From Chelonoidis abingdonii (taxonomy: Eukaryota; Chordata; Testudines; Testudinidae): a DNA stretch of 64,000 nt. Positions within the stretch are counted from its first letter, which is position 1. Every line of letters starts with the position of its first letter. Both the position numbers and the translations under genes were made by a program. Where the stretch lies: contig NC_133773.1 of the NCBI RefSeq assembly GCF_003597395.2, forward strand, positions 74,382,207 through 74,446,206. The letters run 5' to 3'. Shown here one piece after another: positions 45,408 through 58,689 of the stretch. The notes under the pieces were generated by a model. It searched no databases, was not told the origin of the DNA, and worked only from the letters and a program-made list of their open reading frames with translations.

Positions 45408-46139
45408 AAAATGAGAGCTGTACTGACAGTGAAGAAGCAAGTGGTGAATGAACTGTGGAAATTCCCAGTTAGTGAGAAATCAATTTGGTGTTGGGAAATC
45501 CACAACAGGGCTGTTTTCATTGAAGTGTGCAGAGCTATTAATCATCTCCTGCTATGCAGGAGTGTGATTCTCAGCAAAGTGAAGGAAATCGTGAACAGAT
45601 TCGCAGTAATGGGGCTCCTGAACTGCAGTGGGGCAACAGACAGCATGCATATCCCTCTTTTGGCAGCAGACCACTTTGCCCCAGAGTACATCAACAGAAA
45701 GGTATACTTTTCTATGATTATGCAAGTGCTGGTGGACCACTGAGGATGTTTCACTAACATAGGGCTGGTCAGGGATGGTGCATGACGCTCACATCTTTAA
45801 GAACATAGGACTTTTCAGAAAGCTGCAAGAAAGAACTTTCCCAGCTGGCAAATTACCAAACTACCCCTTCCCCCTCCCTTATGAAGCCATGCACTAGCCA
45901 CCTCGACAGCATCAAGGAACAATTCAATTACAGGATCAGCAGGTGCAGAATGACAGTTGAATGTGCTTTTGCTCAACGCTGGCATTGTTTACTCAAAACA
46001 TTGGATCTCACTGAGGAAAAATATCCCAATGGTTATAGCTGTCTGCTGTGCCCTGCATAATGTATGTGAAGCAAGAGGGAATAGTTCCACATGGGTGGAG
46101 GTGGAACAGCTGTCTTCTGAGTTTGAACTCAGTGGGTGA
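45408..46139 (+). pseudogene. Harbinger DDE transposase (broken)
   Basis: 45408-45743 includes MGLLNCSGATDSMHIPLLA, where the D of ATDSMHI aligns with the first catalytic Asp of Harbinger (GAIDGTHI), and YINRKVYFSMIMQVLVDH with the region after it. Stops interrupt 45741-45960. The frame then resumes with NIPMVIAVCCALHNVCEARG at 46018-46077, the conserved C-terminal block (LHNICE). The second Asp and the Glu were not located with confidence. The family cuts and pastes DNA in the nucleus with help from a Myb-like partner. Confidence 0.88.
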
Positions 46140-46454
46140 AGTGGTAGGGCAGAGACCCCTGATGCTATGTGGAATGATGAGGAGGTGGTTTAGGGAGGTC
46201 TGGTATTCAGTTCTCAATGGGCTGCAGAGGGAGGTGAGCTTAGGTTTGCAGAACCTGCAGGTCCACCAGAGTCTGCAGCATCTCTTTGCTACCTGTGAAA
46301 CCCCATTATGTCCTGATGCATCTCCCTCTCCTTTTGCTGCTGGGACTCCTGGTCCCTTCTCATCTCCATTCTTTCCTTGTCCAGGTTGTCTGTTATGTCC
46401 ATCTCCTCCTCCTCACTGTTCAGAGCAGGGGCCTGTGACTCAGACTCCTCAGAG

Positions 46455-46658
46455 TTATCCACAGTGGTGGAGGGGTGGTGATAGGATCTCCACTGAGCAT
46501 GGCATGCAGCTCTTTATAAAAACAGCAAGTTTGCAGCTCAGCTCCTTGGCCTTCTGATATGCCTGCCTCAGTTCCTTGGCTTTCACACGACACTGCTGCT
46601 GGTCCCTGTAATACCCTTTCTCCTGCGTCCCCCGAACAACCTCCTCATAGATGTCCAT
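46455..46658 (-). pseudogene. Harbinger Myb/SANT-like DNA-binding protein fragment
   Basis: The frame reads DIYEEVVRGTQEKGYYRDQQ then QCRVKAKELRQAYQKAKE, the third-helix region of the Myb/SANT-like domain that accompanies Harbinger transposases (RD.QQCR.K.KELRQAYQK). The first helices and the C-terminal trimer region are missing or frameshifted. In active elements this protein binds the ends and escorts the transposase into the nucleus. Confidence 0.85.
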
Positions 46659-47179
46659 ATTTCTTTGGATGGTTCAGAGCTGTGCCTGCATAGCCTCTTC
46701 TCCCCACAAGCCCAGGAGATCCAATATCTCATCTAGTGCAGGCAGGAGTGTCTAAAGTGTGCAGCCAATGTGGTTAGCTGGGTAGTTGCACTCAAGGATG
46801 GGGGCTGCTAGATGCGTTTTTCAAGCCAGGAATTTCATAAATCCATGGGGCTCTAAAGGGCACGGCGGAGGTTTCTGGTCTACGTGACCACTGGGCAGTA
46901 GAGTTCATAATGGTGACCAGAGTGGTCAGTGTCGGGAATTGTGGGACAGTTCCAAGAGGACTGTTGAGGTTGACATAGGTAACACAGTGCCTACATTTGC
47001 ATTTCATTAACCTCTGTACACTGACCATGACTCAGTGCCACTCGGAGGTGTTGTTACTATGTCACCATAAGAAGGCACTTACATCGATGGGAGACAAATT
47101 TAAGTGTAGACTTGTACACAACTAGGCAGATGCAAGGCAGCTTACATCACTCTAACTTTGTAGCGTAGACAAAGCCTTA

Positions 47180-47535
47180 GGCTCCTACCTGCCACTGAAA
47201 TCAACAGGAGTTAGGTCCCTAAATACCTTTTGAGGATAAATAATAAAGTTTGGAAAATTGTTCATTTTGTAATGTTTTTAAAGCGGAGAAAAGAATTGGC
47301 TCAAATTTCAGATGAAACCAAACTAATCATGAACCCTTTTTAACACTTGGATTGGTTCTGATAAGTATCTCCAAGATGAGTTTGACCCCAAAAGCTTCTC
47401 TATTGTACCTTTACAATGCCTTGCTGTTGTATCCTCCAACTTGGACTGCTCACAAACAGTATGTAAATCATTCCCAGCTATGCCTGTGTGTGCTGCAGCC
47501 ACTCAGCAACACCTTGAATTTTACCAATCTTGGTT
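47180..47535. other. Unassigned sequence
   Basis: 47190-47240 has a trace of the palindromic repeat group (TGAAATCAACAGGAGTTAGG). Otherwise nothing. Confidence 0.4.
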
Positions 47536-47539
47536 ATGC

Positions 47540-48410
47540 TTCAGGGTGACACCGACACACCCCCAGTCCCAGATCTTCCCCAGAAATGTATGTCCTTACT
47601 GCCCAGCCCTCTCCTGGACTGTACAAATATATTAAGTCCACTATTCCTTTAAGGTAATAATATTCCATTTTATTACATGCTCCAATTTTAACACACTGAA
47701 TTACATAAAACAGTAAAACAATTTTATTAACTATACAGAAATAGATTTTAAGTGAATACAAGTAAAAGTCATAAAAGTCAGAAATGGTTACAAGAAAAAT
47801 AAAGAAACTGTTTACTAGTATATTAAACTATTTTAGTTGCAAAGAAAACTTTCGCACTACATGCTCCAGCAGATTACTGATCAAACTCTCAGGTTGGGTC
47901 TCCTCCAAAGTTTTCTTCTCCAGTGCATATTATATAATTGGCAGACAGAAGGGGGTGTCTTGAGTGTCTGCCCCTTCATTTTATAGTCCTGGTCCCCCTT
48001 TGAGAAACATTTCCAGTTGTGAGCAAGGTGATAGGCAGTCTGTGTGGAAGGAAACTCCATGCTGTTTCTTTACTAAAATGTAGATTTTTTTTCCCCTGCC
48101 CTCTTTCCTGCTGAGGAATGGCCATTTTTATCAGGTAATGGTCCATATGCCTGGCTGAGGGTGCCAACCTGCCCTTTGTCTCTGCGGAACTAGTTTGACC
48201 CACTCCCCAGATTTATCTGGAAAATTTAATTTTAGTCATGATTTCAGTTTGTTTCTAACTTCATATAATGCTGCTACATGCATTTTTCCATGATAATATT
48301 TATTAGGAAATTGAGTTTTTAAATTATACTTCAGAAAAGCATACCTTCTATTAATATTATCACAACAGTCTGTAGGGTGCAAACACAGGGGTATATTCTG
48401 TCACAGGAGA
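47540..48410 (-). repeat. Turtle-type LTR-like repeat
   Basis: Blocks in order: CACACCCCCAGTCCCAGATC, CCTTACTGCCCAGCCCTCTC, ATTCCATTTTATTACATGC, AACAATTTTATTAACTATAC, GGATTTTAAGTG-like, GGTTGGGTCTCCTCC and TGAGAAACATTTCCAG. Their order matches my recall of an abundant turtle retroelement copy. Ends and class are unresolved. Confidence 0.45.
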
Positions 48411-51228
48411 GTTAAATGTATTTATTAATTGACCTAGTACTATGGAACATGTTTACAGAACCACTGTAGCTTATTTCTTAATGCTTCTCTCAGTTGTCTT
48501 TGAGCTTCATGCAGCAGAAACATTGACTGAGCTGCTCTGCCAACTGAAGCAAGATACAGACAGCTCCTAATTTGTTTTCAAACCCAACACAGACTGAGAG
48601 AAACTGTGTAATAATCAGTGAGTACAGAATCAGGAATTAAATGCTAGAGTGCAGTTCCATAATGTAACCTCTTATCTACATAACACGTACTTTACACCAT
48701 TACACTGAGAGTGATGTAGTCATAACGCTAGGTAGGAGGTTCAGAAACATATCTCTGACTGGAGACCAGACTTGATGAAGATCATTAAAGCCTTAAAGCT
48801 ACCTTATTACAGCAATATTTTAAATAGAGATAAACTATATTACAATCAACACTGTCAGGATATTTACTGAGTTGTGTGCTGATCTGTAATTTACTTAACA
48901 TATATGAAAAACAGAAAAGAAACAAATTTGATCTTGATGTCATAACAAAAAAAAACAATTCTATGCACGTTTCTCATAAGAACCTGTCTTACCTTTTAAA
49001 ATTCCTGATGCTGCTGTGATTTTTTTTAGAATAATTATATTTATTAGTAACTCAAGGTGTATTTTCTTCAGTATTTTCTGCAGCATTTCAAAATAATTCA
49101 TTTAATCTTATTCTTCAGAAAGTGTATTGGTGCTAAGGCACCAAAATCTACATTACTTCAATAGGTCTTACAAAAATGCAAACAAACCAATGTGAATACT
49201 ATGTTTCAGAGTACAGCTTTTGTCTGCAAGGAGTGCTAGGCCCCAGAGTGAAGGGGGAAGATGAATAGATGTTAACAAAAGACTCAGACATTCATTTTAC
49301 AGAAGAATGGAAGCTGCTTAGAGCATGATCATCAAAAGACAACGTGTTAGATCTGATTATTCAGACATTGCTTGGGAAATTATACAAAGTTACTAAAGGA
49401 GAAGGAACACTTGAAGAGGACTGAAGACTAAAGTTCAAGTGTAGTTAGCTTCCCTTTTCCTCCTTGTAAAACACTGGATAAATCTGGAACAAATAGTAAT
49501 ACATCTAAAATCTCTTTTCATAAAGGTAATTTTCAAATTACTGTTTCAATTCATCTTATTTTTCAAAAATGAAGAGATGCAAATGGCAGTCACAAACATT
49601 CAGAAACACTGGATGCATAGGGGCAGTCTTCTGTTGAAAATGCCTTCTCTCAGATAAGTAAAATTGACATCCCAACAACTCATTCTCATTAAAGTTCCAT
49701 AGCACTTTTACAAAACTGGGACTCTTAATATGCTCCAGTCAATTCCACCACATCCTGCTTACTGAAATTTACCCTGCAGTGTCAGTCAATATTATTTTCC
49801 ATTTTATTCTCTAAGCTGCTGTGCAGTGGTCCACCTTTACCTCCCACAGAGAGATTTTGAACATGGTTAGAGGATTCTCATACAGGCTTGGGGGTCCATT
49901 GGTGTGAATTGCATTATGAGAGTATATTATTCTTTTAGGAAGGAAGTTACTCTCAGAGCATGGGAGTGATGGTATGTATCTTACTATCGTCTACCTCTTT
50001 GACCTCACCTGGATTTTATTGGTCATTTATGGCTTATATCTTCAGCCATCTGCTGTATTAGGAAAAAATGTGTTATGCCTTGAAACCATTTTCTCAGCAC
50101 ATCTCATAATGTCGCAAAACATAAACATTCCCAATTACCATCCATTCCTTTTATCAGCTAAAAGGGTGATTGTATTAACTGGTGCAATAAACAGTGTTGT
50201 TCGTTAGTAGTTTGATCCAAATTTTCATTCTCTTTGAGATGAAAAATATAGATTCACAACTTTAACCTCTAGAGCCTTTTTTGGCATCATTATATCCCAT
50301 ATCCACACCCTTCTTGCATATTTGCAGTTCCATTCTCCTATTGCTACTATTGCAATTATAATTCTTGGAAGTATTAACAGGCAGGTCTGTGCATGAATCG
50401 GAAATAGATGGTACCCTCAACTGAAGGAAACCTGAAGAACCAAAACTTTACACAGTGGAGATTTCCATTCTTGGATAAAACTGCTAATGAATTCCATTGG
50501 GATCTTGCCTGAAGGAGTACTTATTTTCTGAGATCTTTTCTTTTTACCATTCTCTGTCAGATCTACACTGCAAAGTAATTTTTCTTAGTGGGCAAAATAG
50601 AATTACTTTAGGAAGAAATGTGTATGGGCAATGGAAGCACAGAGTCAAAGGGAAGCTATCTCACTCTTCAGTGCTTGATGTTGAATGTCATAAAATTGAA
50701 GCTTCTAATATTTAATTAAATAGGAAGGTAATATACATGAGTTCCTGATGTTGACAGTCTAATCAAGAATTCCACATGTTGGCTATAGAACTAGAACTTG
50801 TGTGGATCGAAAGAGCTATTTCTCTTGGTCACATTTTATTTTTCTATTACTTAGTAGCACCACTTTGCACTCTACTTATTCTAAGAACTTAAATCTGATT
50901 TCTTTTCTTTTGAGAAGCATTAGCAATTCATGTCCCTGTATATGTCGTACATCTGTTTAAGTGCAATAATACATACACTAAATTACAAATTGTTTTACAG
51001 ACATATTGTGGAAGCTTTTGAGAGTCCTGTTTTTCTCTGTGAAGTTGAATCGATACCTGACTCACGTCTTTCACCCAATTCTCTAATCTAAAACTTGCCT
51101 GAGTAGCAGAGTATGAAATAATACAGCTCTCACCTGAGGAAAGAATTGTTTAAAGACATCTCTGAAGAAAACTTAACACCAGCAGTTTGATTTAATGCTT
51201 TCTTCTAGCAGTGGTAATGCATTTATTT
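48411..51228. other. Unique-looking AT-rich sequence
   Basis: No repeat or gene recognised. Short frames (49974-50207 plus, 77 aa) have no motif. 48411-48700 is plain AT-rich DNA. Confidence 0.5.
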
Positions 51229-51350
51229 TACTCCTGCAACCACCTATACACCTACTTAACTTTAAACATATAAGCAATTCTATTTACTTCAGTGAGACTA
51301 CCCATGTGCTTAAAGTTAAGCACTTGCATAAGCATTTTGAGGATCAGGGC
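51229..51350. repeat. Palindromic reptile repeat
   Basis: CTCCTGCAACCACCTATACAC ... CTTAACTTTAAACATATAAG on the left mirrors GTGCTTAAAGTTAAGCACTT ... TTTGAGGATCAGGGC on the right. Same group as 17550-17698. Confidence 0.7.
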
Positions 51351-51904
51351 ACTGATTTGTAATTGTTTGATTCACAAGCGATGAACCTCTAAAGGTGTGG
51401 AGATTTAGCTCTAAACATTCCTGAGCTAGAGATGGATGGGAGCTGTAAAGCCCAAATCTTTATTCAGGGCTGAATTTTTCTAATGTGTACTGGTATCTAA
51501 ATCCTGTGTTTCTGATTCAAAACACATTCACAATACATTTTTACTCAAGTGTGGATGTCTTACAAGATTGTCAGTACTCCTTTGTTTAGTCTCAGTCAGA
51601 CATTGTTTGATTCATCCCTAGTTCTGAAGAAGATTTTAGATGAAGCAGGGTGTTAACTGAAGCTGCAACACATGGATGTTACATATGTATCTGTATCTGC
51701 ATATAAAGAGACACAATATGGAGTATATAGTAGTCTAGTCAAGTATAAAGATTTAACCAGCTTCCACTTTGGATGTCTGTATTGCTCACAACAGACAAAG
51801 GCACTATTGAATCATGTAGGTCATCCCAAATGAGTGTCAGTATAATCTTTAGCCTACACCACACCATCATGTATTTTGTATACGTTATAGAAAAATTACT
51901 TCAG
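51351..51904. other. Unassigned sequence
   Basis: No supported feature. Confidence 0.5.
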
Positions 51905-52105
51905 GAATGTTTATCACTGTTTATAGACCCAGGAGCCCCAGTCATGGGACAGGACCCCATTGAGTGCTGTTTGAACACAGAACAGAAGGGTAGTCCCTGC
52001 CCCAAAGGAGCTTGCAATCTAAGCATAAGGCAAGAGACAACACATGGATAGAGACTGATGGGAGTACAAGTGAACAATGAGGCACTATTAGTCAGTGTGG
52101 TAGTT
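51905..52105 (+). repeat. Amniote-type interspersed repeat
   Basis: CCCAGTCATGGGACAGGACC, TAGTCCCTGCCCCAAAGGAG, CTTGCAATCTAAGCATAAGG and GAGACAACACATGGATAGAG match my recall of a repeat ending common to turtles and other amniotes (AGTCCCTGCCCCAAAGAGC...). Probably a SINE or LINE tail; class unresolved. Confidence 0.55.
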
Positions 52106-52811
52106 TTTCAAGTTTAAAAAAATATTGAGACTACTTTCGTATCCCTCTATCTGTAAAAAGTTACTTTTACCCTTGAATGTTCTGCAAAATGTGGGTGAAC
52201 TGTGAAAGGTTTTTCTAAATAATCTAAAATATTCTTTCTGCCTAGGGTACAGTTTACATTTGGCTGCAGTTTTTAATATAAGGAACTGCAGCTAAACCAG
52301 CCTTTCATAAGATATTCTTGCAGGGGTGAACTGTGCCAGGGAAACATTCATGAGTCTATCAGGAAGGTCTTTTTTAAAACAGTCTTCACACTTTAGCTTC
52401 AATGAGAACATTTTCAGGCTCTGGATTATATTTAGAGAATTATTCTAGTCTCTAGGACAGTAGTTTAATTGCTATCAGAGGATAAAGTGCTACATAGTTC
52501 CCTTGAGCCTTGATTTGTGGAAACAGCAGCTGTAGTTTTCAACTATATATTACCTGGTGGACAGTTCTGATTCCACAGCAGGTATTAATATGGCAATTAA
52601 AGGAAAAATGCAATGAAAGGTAGAAGGCAAGTCATTTAGATAACATGAAAAGTAAGTAAATATCAAATACAACGACTCAGAGAAAATATACCTCCTCAAA
52701 ACATAGATTCAGTTCATACTAATAGTTTAAAATGCTAAATAGTATTGAATATTGGAAGGCTATAATATTTATATAAATAAATTAATTGTTCTTTATATGC
52801 TGTCATCATAA
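52106..52811. other. Unassigned AT-rich sequence
   Basis: No supported feature. Confidence 0.5.
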
Positions 52812-53252
52812 GTGACTGACCCTAGAGCCATAGCTTCTCGCTGGTTCCAAATCATATGCTGCCACAACCAGTCTCAGTCAAGAAGGTTTATTTTTTATCC
52901 AGGGATTATGAAACAAACAGAAATTAATCTTAATTCAGTTGTTGACCCCAGGCTTCAGGGCTACCCCAACCAGAGCTGTCTGGCACTCCAGCTCCTGGCT
53001 GCCTCCCAGCCTCAGTCAGCAGTGCTGCTTCTCTGAGCCCCTTGCTCCAGGGACCCACCACAGGAGTTAGCTCCATTCCAGTGTGGCTTTTCCTACCTGG
53101 GCTCAGCCTGCCTCAGTCCTTCTTCCTTCTAGCTGCCTGCTAGCAGCCCTTTATAGACCTAGATGTGGCTCAGTCCTCTTTAATTAGCTGGATTAGGCTC
53201 TCCAGGGTAATGGGCTCAGCCTATCCACAGAGACCAGCTGCCCCATGACAGT
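52812..53252 (-). mobile_element. Probable solo LTR, minus orientation
   Basis: Read on the minus strand it starts TGTCATGGGGCAGCTGG, has a TATA-like TCTATAAAGGGCTGC near 53158-53144 and, about 260 bases on, AAAAAATAAACC (52896-52885) as a polyadenylation signal. This order is LTR-like. No target duplication found and the 3' limit is approximate. Confidence 0.45.
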
Positions 53253-53389
53253 GACAATAGAAAAGTATGTAAGACGAGAGACCAAAAACATGGATTCTAG
53301 ACCATGTGCTGATGCTTTACTTATTTTTACCTGTTTTTCAAGAGAATTCACAAATTTACAGAAGAGGTAAAATTTTCAAAAGTGCCAAA

Positions 53390-53470
53390 GGGCCAGATTT
53401 TAAAAGACATTTAAGTGCTTAACTCCCATTGCTTTGACTTCAATGGGAGTTAGTCATTTCTGAAAATCCC
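53390..53470. repeat. Palindromic reptile repeat
   Basis: GGGCCAGATTTTAAAAGACA ... AACTCCCATTGCTTTGACTT and its mirror CAATGGGAGTTAG ... TGAAAATCCCTCT form an 80-bp imperfect palindrome of the GGGCCAGATTTTCAAA type. Confidence 0.75.
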
Positions 53471-56400
53471 TCTATCAACTGATCTGTGGAACTCTAAACA
53501 CCTTTAAAAATTTGACCTGTAGCCTCCTTACTCACTTAGGTAGTTTTGACCCAAGGTCAAGTATGTGATGAAAGACAACCTAGAATAAACATCATTATTT
53601 TCCATACTTGTCAATAGCAACTATTCTCCATTTTCATGTAAGTAATTAGCTTTTCTTTTAAAGGCATGATGTGAAAGGGTGACAAGTAGCTTGAGATCAG
53701 TTTTTAATCATGTATAATATTAAACAATGTAAAATGCTTTTTTAATATTGGCCAAGCTCTAGTTACAGCCCTTCAATGTTACATAAATATGTTTTAAGTA
53801 GAGTATTGCTGTGTGTGTGAATATACAGAATATGTCTGAATTCCTAATTGATTTCTAAAACCCTTTGGCAGGTTTTAGAGCATGCCTGTGTCCAGAAAAA
53901 ATTGAAGTTTTGATTGAGACGATGAAAAAAAGTACAGAGACCCCAAACAAATAGGCAGATTGACATGAACTCTTAGAAAAATACATTGAAACAAATAACT
54001 TTTATTGGCGCATCCTTATTTAAAGTCTTTTGCACTTATGCTGCATGTATACATTCTAAACATGTATAGATCAAATCTAGGGATGATAAAACCAGCTTTT
54101 AATTGCATGTGTAAACAAATACATCCACAGCCTTCAAACTGATTTAGTGAAAGCTTAAAAACCTGTTCTAATTGGCAGGACCAGAAAAGACCACTCAAGT
54201 CATTCAATATGACCTGTATTATTTAGCCAAACTATTTGCTACATTAATCCCACCAATGTCTTTGCTTGTACAGCTGATGTTTTCAGCACCATGTCACTCT
54301 TAGAACTGAACAAATAATGTGTTCAGTGAATGTGCCTACATTTTTGGTTTGTGTATTGTACATGAACAATTTTTTTCAAATTTATTTCTTATTCAGAATC
54401 ATTTACCAAACAATATTTATGAACAGTTTTTGTGTCTGATGTGTTTATGAGCAAGTTCATTGCAAATACTCAGTACTGGATAGTCGAGTTGTATTGGTTG
54501 GTTTTGACTGAAGATGTAGATGTGAGGATATTGTTTCTGTTCATTTGTTATGTAACTTAGAGTCAGGTGCACGTACTTGCAATTGCCAGTTCAATATTCT
54601 CTCTTTCTGAATATCTCTAAATTTTACTTAAAATTTGCTTTTTCTGCAAAGTAAATTGTTTCTAGATTGTTCATGAAAAGGAAACATATGAGGGGTATGA
54701 ACACAGGTAAAGCAGGTTCCATTTTTAATTCAAGCAATTATTTCCAGGCATTGTTTTTCGTTACATGTCCAACACTTAGGACTATATTCTGTGGGTTAGA
54801 ATAGCCCTTGAGAGGCAATGCAAGAAGATCCTTCTTCCCCACTTAGGAATAAGGTTTGCAAGGCTTCCCACAGTAGCAGCCCTTGTGCTGCCTGTTCTGC
54901 TGGTGGAGCGAGTCCCAGAAAAAGGGAGTGAGGGTGAGACCAAAAGAAATGGGCCTGCTCCCTCACCAACCCAAGTAGCAGGGCCAACACACTAGAAGAG
55001 AGATCTGCTCCATCCAAATGCTGCTCATCTGTCTACCACCCCCATCAATAAAAAGCTGCCCCTACACCAAGGAAGGGGCATAAACGTCACCATCTAGCTC
55101 TGGGTGTTCAGATTTTCCTGCTGTTTTACAAATTATCTGCACTGAATTAGAGCACTAAAATGTACTTTTGTTTCAAACAAATGCCTTTTTCAAGGACATT
55201 TTCAGAGTTTATATATATATAAACTGTTTTCATAAACCTACCCTAGTCTTATAGCATGATACTAACAAGCACCATGGGCCCATCCCACACTGTTGTCTGA
55301 TGAAACAGCACTGATGTACAGAGGTTCTTAGAGTGGAGCTAATGTTGACATTGATGGACTAGGTAAAATACTTTTTTGCTGACTTTGTTGTTTTCATAAT
55401 ATTCTGCAGAGCTTTGCTACAATAGCAGAGACATTAAAAACACTGTAGGATTATTGGAATAAGACCTAAATGTTATATACTACCAATTTCTAGCTTTCCC
55501 AAATATGCAGACGTCCTTCTGAAGTAATATTGTGACACAGTATTCCTACATGAATGAACAACTGCAACACCCCAAAGGTAAAATTCACGCCTGTGCAAAG
55601 ACCTTGGCTTAAAGAGGTCTTGAATAATACACATTAGTGGCTCTCTGTGCTGGGATTAATTTCACCCTAAGGAATTCCTTTCCTCTTAATGGGTAAAGGA
55701 TTTATACAAGTAATTCCTGTTGGTACAAGGCAAATTGGGCAGATTAATTCCCCATGCATCAGTAGGAAATGTATTCATTCCTTGTTCTGAACATCTCAAA
55801 CTGTTTTTTTTTGTTGTTTTTTTGGGTGTATGTTTTTGTTTTTTGATTTTGCAAACCTAGTTCATTTGAAAACTCTTTTATCCTGTGTTTTAATATCATG
55901 AGTTGCTGGTGTTTTCCCCACCAAAAAGAACCAATTAAAAAAACACACTGCTAAGGGCATCTGGACTATAAAGTTTAGAGAGAAGCCCCCTTTTACTTCC
56001 ATTTTCTCCAGTAAAATGTTAGTCTAGTAAGAGTAGGTGCCCTATATATGGCATACAGTACATTGTATGTGTTTTTATTAAACATTTTCTCTCTACACTC
56101 TTCTGTTCTTTTTTAGTTTCTCTTATTTAGTTCTACCCACTATATCCTCCACTGCTCACCTTATTATTTTCTTTTGTCCTCTCTTCACTGCTTTTTTTCC
56201 CTAGTGCCTCCTAAGCAAAATGTGAACTCAAAAGCATTTGAGCTTGAGTCAAAACTTCCAAGCTGCTGTGTTAAGCAAGATTTGAAATTGGCCAAAACAA
56301 ATTGATCCATAAATAATGTAGTAAGAAAATGAGTTGGTTTTCAGAGGTGCTGAGCCCCTGAAGCGCTCATGAAAGATAATGGAAGCTATAAGTGTTTTAG

Positions 56401-58689
56401 CACTTCTAAAAATTGGACTCTAAGGGTTTTTGTTTGTTTTAAAACAGCAGTTTTAAAACTGTGGCCCATAGACCACTGGTGCCAGCAAAACACTTTCAGC
56501 TGATGTGGAAGAGCTGGTGGATCACAATGTACTGGTTCTTTCTCCGTGCTAACAGATGCTTCTATAGGCATCCATGTTTTTCACTGCCAAAATGAAATGC
56601 CTGTGGTGGAGGGGTGGGCACATGAGGGGAACAGCTCAAATGGGATGAGGAGATGAAAAAAGAGCAAAAAAACAGTGTGTTGAGATTTTTTAGACAGGAC
56701 AAAACACTTGTCAGATTGACAGATAAAATAACGAAAAATTTTCCGATTACTTTTTCCATGCAAACAATTGCTGTAGTTGCCATGGAGATGTTGCATGATT
56801 GGAAATGGGAAGGGACATTGCCTATGTGATTGTGATTGGTAAGAGAGATCATGCATAAAATCTGTCTATTCATACGTGTCTCAGTTGGAAAAGGGGGAAA
56901 GAAAAAAAACTTCATCTGGAGAATATTTTCTACTTTCATATTTAAGTCCTTAGTGCTACATATCTTTCTCCTTCTATTCACTCTAATGATTGGACTGGGC
57001 ACCCATTAAAATCACAGGGCAGAGAAAATCTTTTGCCAGCTTTATTCTTTGGAGAAAAAAATTCTTAGAATATTTGTTTCAACATGTTATGTTTTGGCAT
57101 TGAAAACAAACATATTCCTCTTTGTGCTTTATTCCTTGGAAAGAGATTGGTCCTGTTGATTCAGAAAGTCTATTCGCTTAAGGGACTTGTTCCCTGTAGA
57201 AGAGCTTACTAAAATAAGCTCCACTGTGTCATTATGCCTGTTTTGTATTGTTGGTACAAGTGGCTTTGTTCTAAAGTGCATTCAAGCACTCCCAGACAAA
57301 AAGAACCAATGCTGCTCCACTGATCACATGTATTCATATCATCTTTCAATTAGTATGGTGATGGCTACACATAGTTTGGTCATTCAAACTCCCATGCAAA
57401 TATCAATGTGACTTTTAAAAAAAATATTTTGGGTTCATTCCTCCCTAGCCCTCAGGTAATTCCCTATCCAAAATCAGAATGGCTTCTGTAAGGAACTGTC
57501 TTGAAACAGTGAAGGCTGTCCTCGGAGTGCTGTTTAGCCAATGTTTTGTTCTTATTCAACACTCTGAACAGATCTACTTTTGCCAGGAAGACATTGAACA
57601 CAAGTACCTCAGAAGGCATTAACAAGAGTAGCCACACACGCTCGCACAGTTTGTGATCAGGACAGGAGCTTGCTGAGGTCAAATAATCCTTGATGCACTA
57701 AGACCAGCTAGCTTGAAGCCAACAAGTAAAAACCAAAATCTCTAAAGTATATAACTTGCACAGAAAATCATCTTCCCTTTATTTTTTTTTCGTTCTTCAT
57801 CTGTTGATTAGCCTCTGGTGGCTGGAAAACTGCACACTGGACTAATGCAAGAAGGGTTATAAAATGTATGTTACAAATGGGCTAGAGCTTTCCATTCCCT
57901 GCAATGCAACCAACAATCTCAGATTGGAACAAGGGGGGAGAGAGTAAGCAGGCTTCAGACGTATGTTAGGTCAGGGACCTGTGGGATGGGCTGAGTTTTC
58001 CTAGAGTAGGAGCCCCTGGATCAGTGAAGACTGGGACTTCAGGCACATTGACACCCTGATGCAGTTACCTAATAAAACGTTAAAATTTCAAGAAAATAAC
58101 TGTACATGGTTCAATTAATGTATATCCCCTATAGCTACTCAAAATATGCAGTCTTGGATAGGGTATATTTCACACTGTAAGAGTATTTAATTGTAAATGT
58201 AGATTATGATCTATATCCTTAATTTAATTTATATGTCCTTATATTAATAAAGGTATAAAGATTATCCTTTAAAATTAAGCAATCTTATCTGTCTCAGAGG
58301 ACATCTGAGTTACTTTAAAGCAGACATGACCAGTATGATTCTGAAATGGCTTTGATTACTCTTCAAGAATCATGAAAGAGATATGAGATGTTCAAAATAA
58401 GATAGTGTCACACTAGCAATATATACATCAGCTGATCACTGCTAATGTGTAATGGCTCTTTGATGGAGCGTGCAGTTTATTCTCTGACACTGTTCTTTCA
58501 GATGTTTGTATTTTTCACTTCATATATAAGACACTTTAAAGAGCCACTGGTCCAATTTCACCGTACTTTCTTCTCTGAAATTGAAATAATGAGTGACAAC
58601 ATGAACTTAATAAATGTGCTTTCTCAGTTTCTACTCCTATGAGACTCTTAACCCTTAAAAAAAAAAAAACAAATGGGCTGAAGCTGTGG
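53471..58689. other. Long unique-looking stretch
   Basis: Over 5 kb with no recognised repeat, exon or RNA gene. T-rich tract at 55803-55845. The 146-aa minus frame at 57002-56562 has no motif or splice context. 54790-55080 is somewhat GC-richer and might be repeat-derived. Confidence 0.45.

Larger units (their letters stand above)
44688..47176 (+). mobile_element. PIF/Harbinger transposon, two-gene, defective
   Basis: A 2489-bp element flanked by TTA at 44685-44687 and 47177-47179, the 3-bp target preference of Harbinger. Ends GACCATGTGTACATTTAC and the complement GGCTTTGTCTACGCTAC are diverged inverted repeats. It carries a broken DDE transposase on the plus strand and a Myb/SANT-like partner on the minus strand, facing each other tail to tail. 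Both are damaged. Confidence 0.9.

Noticed and set aside
44685..45520. Minus-strand open frames of 161 and 185 aa inside the Harbinger element
   Set aside because: They lie opposite the degenerate N-terminal part of the transposase and show no motif of the Myb-like partner; I treat them as antisense by-products.
55803..55850. T-rich tract as a possible retrocopy poly(A) tail (minus strand)
   Set aside because: Interrupted by G and C, with no LINE-mobilised sequence or duplication next to it.
56562..57002. Minus-strand open frame of 146 aa
   Set aside because: Low-complexity phenylalanine and serine stretches, no motif, no splice or promoter evidence.
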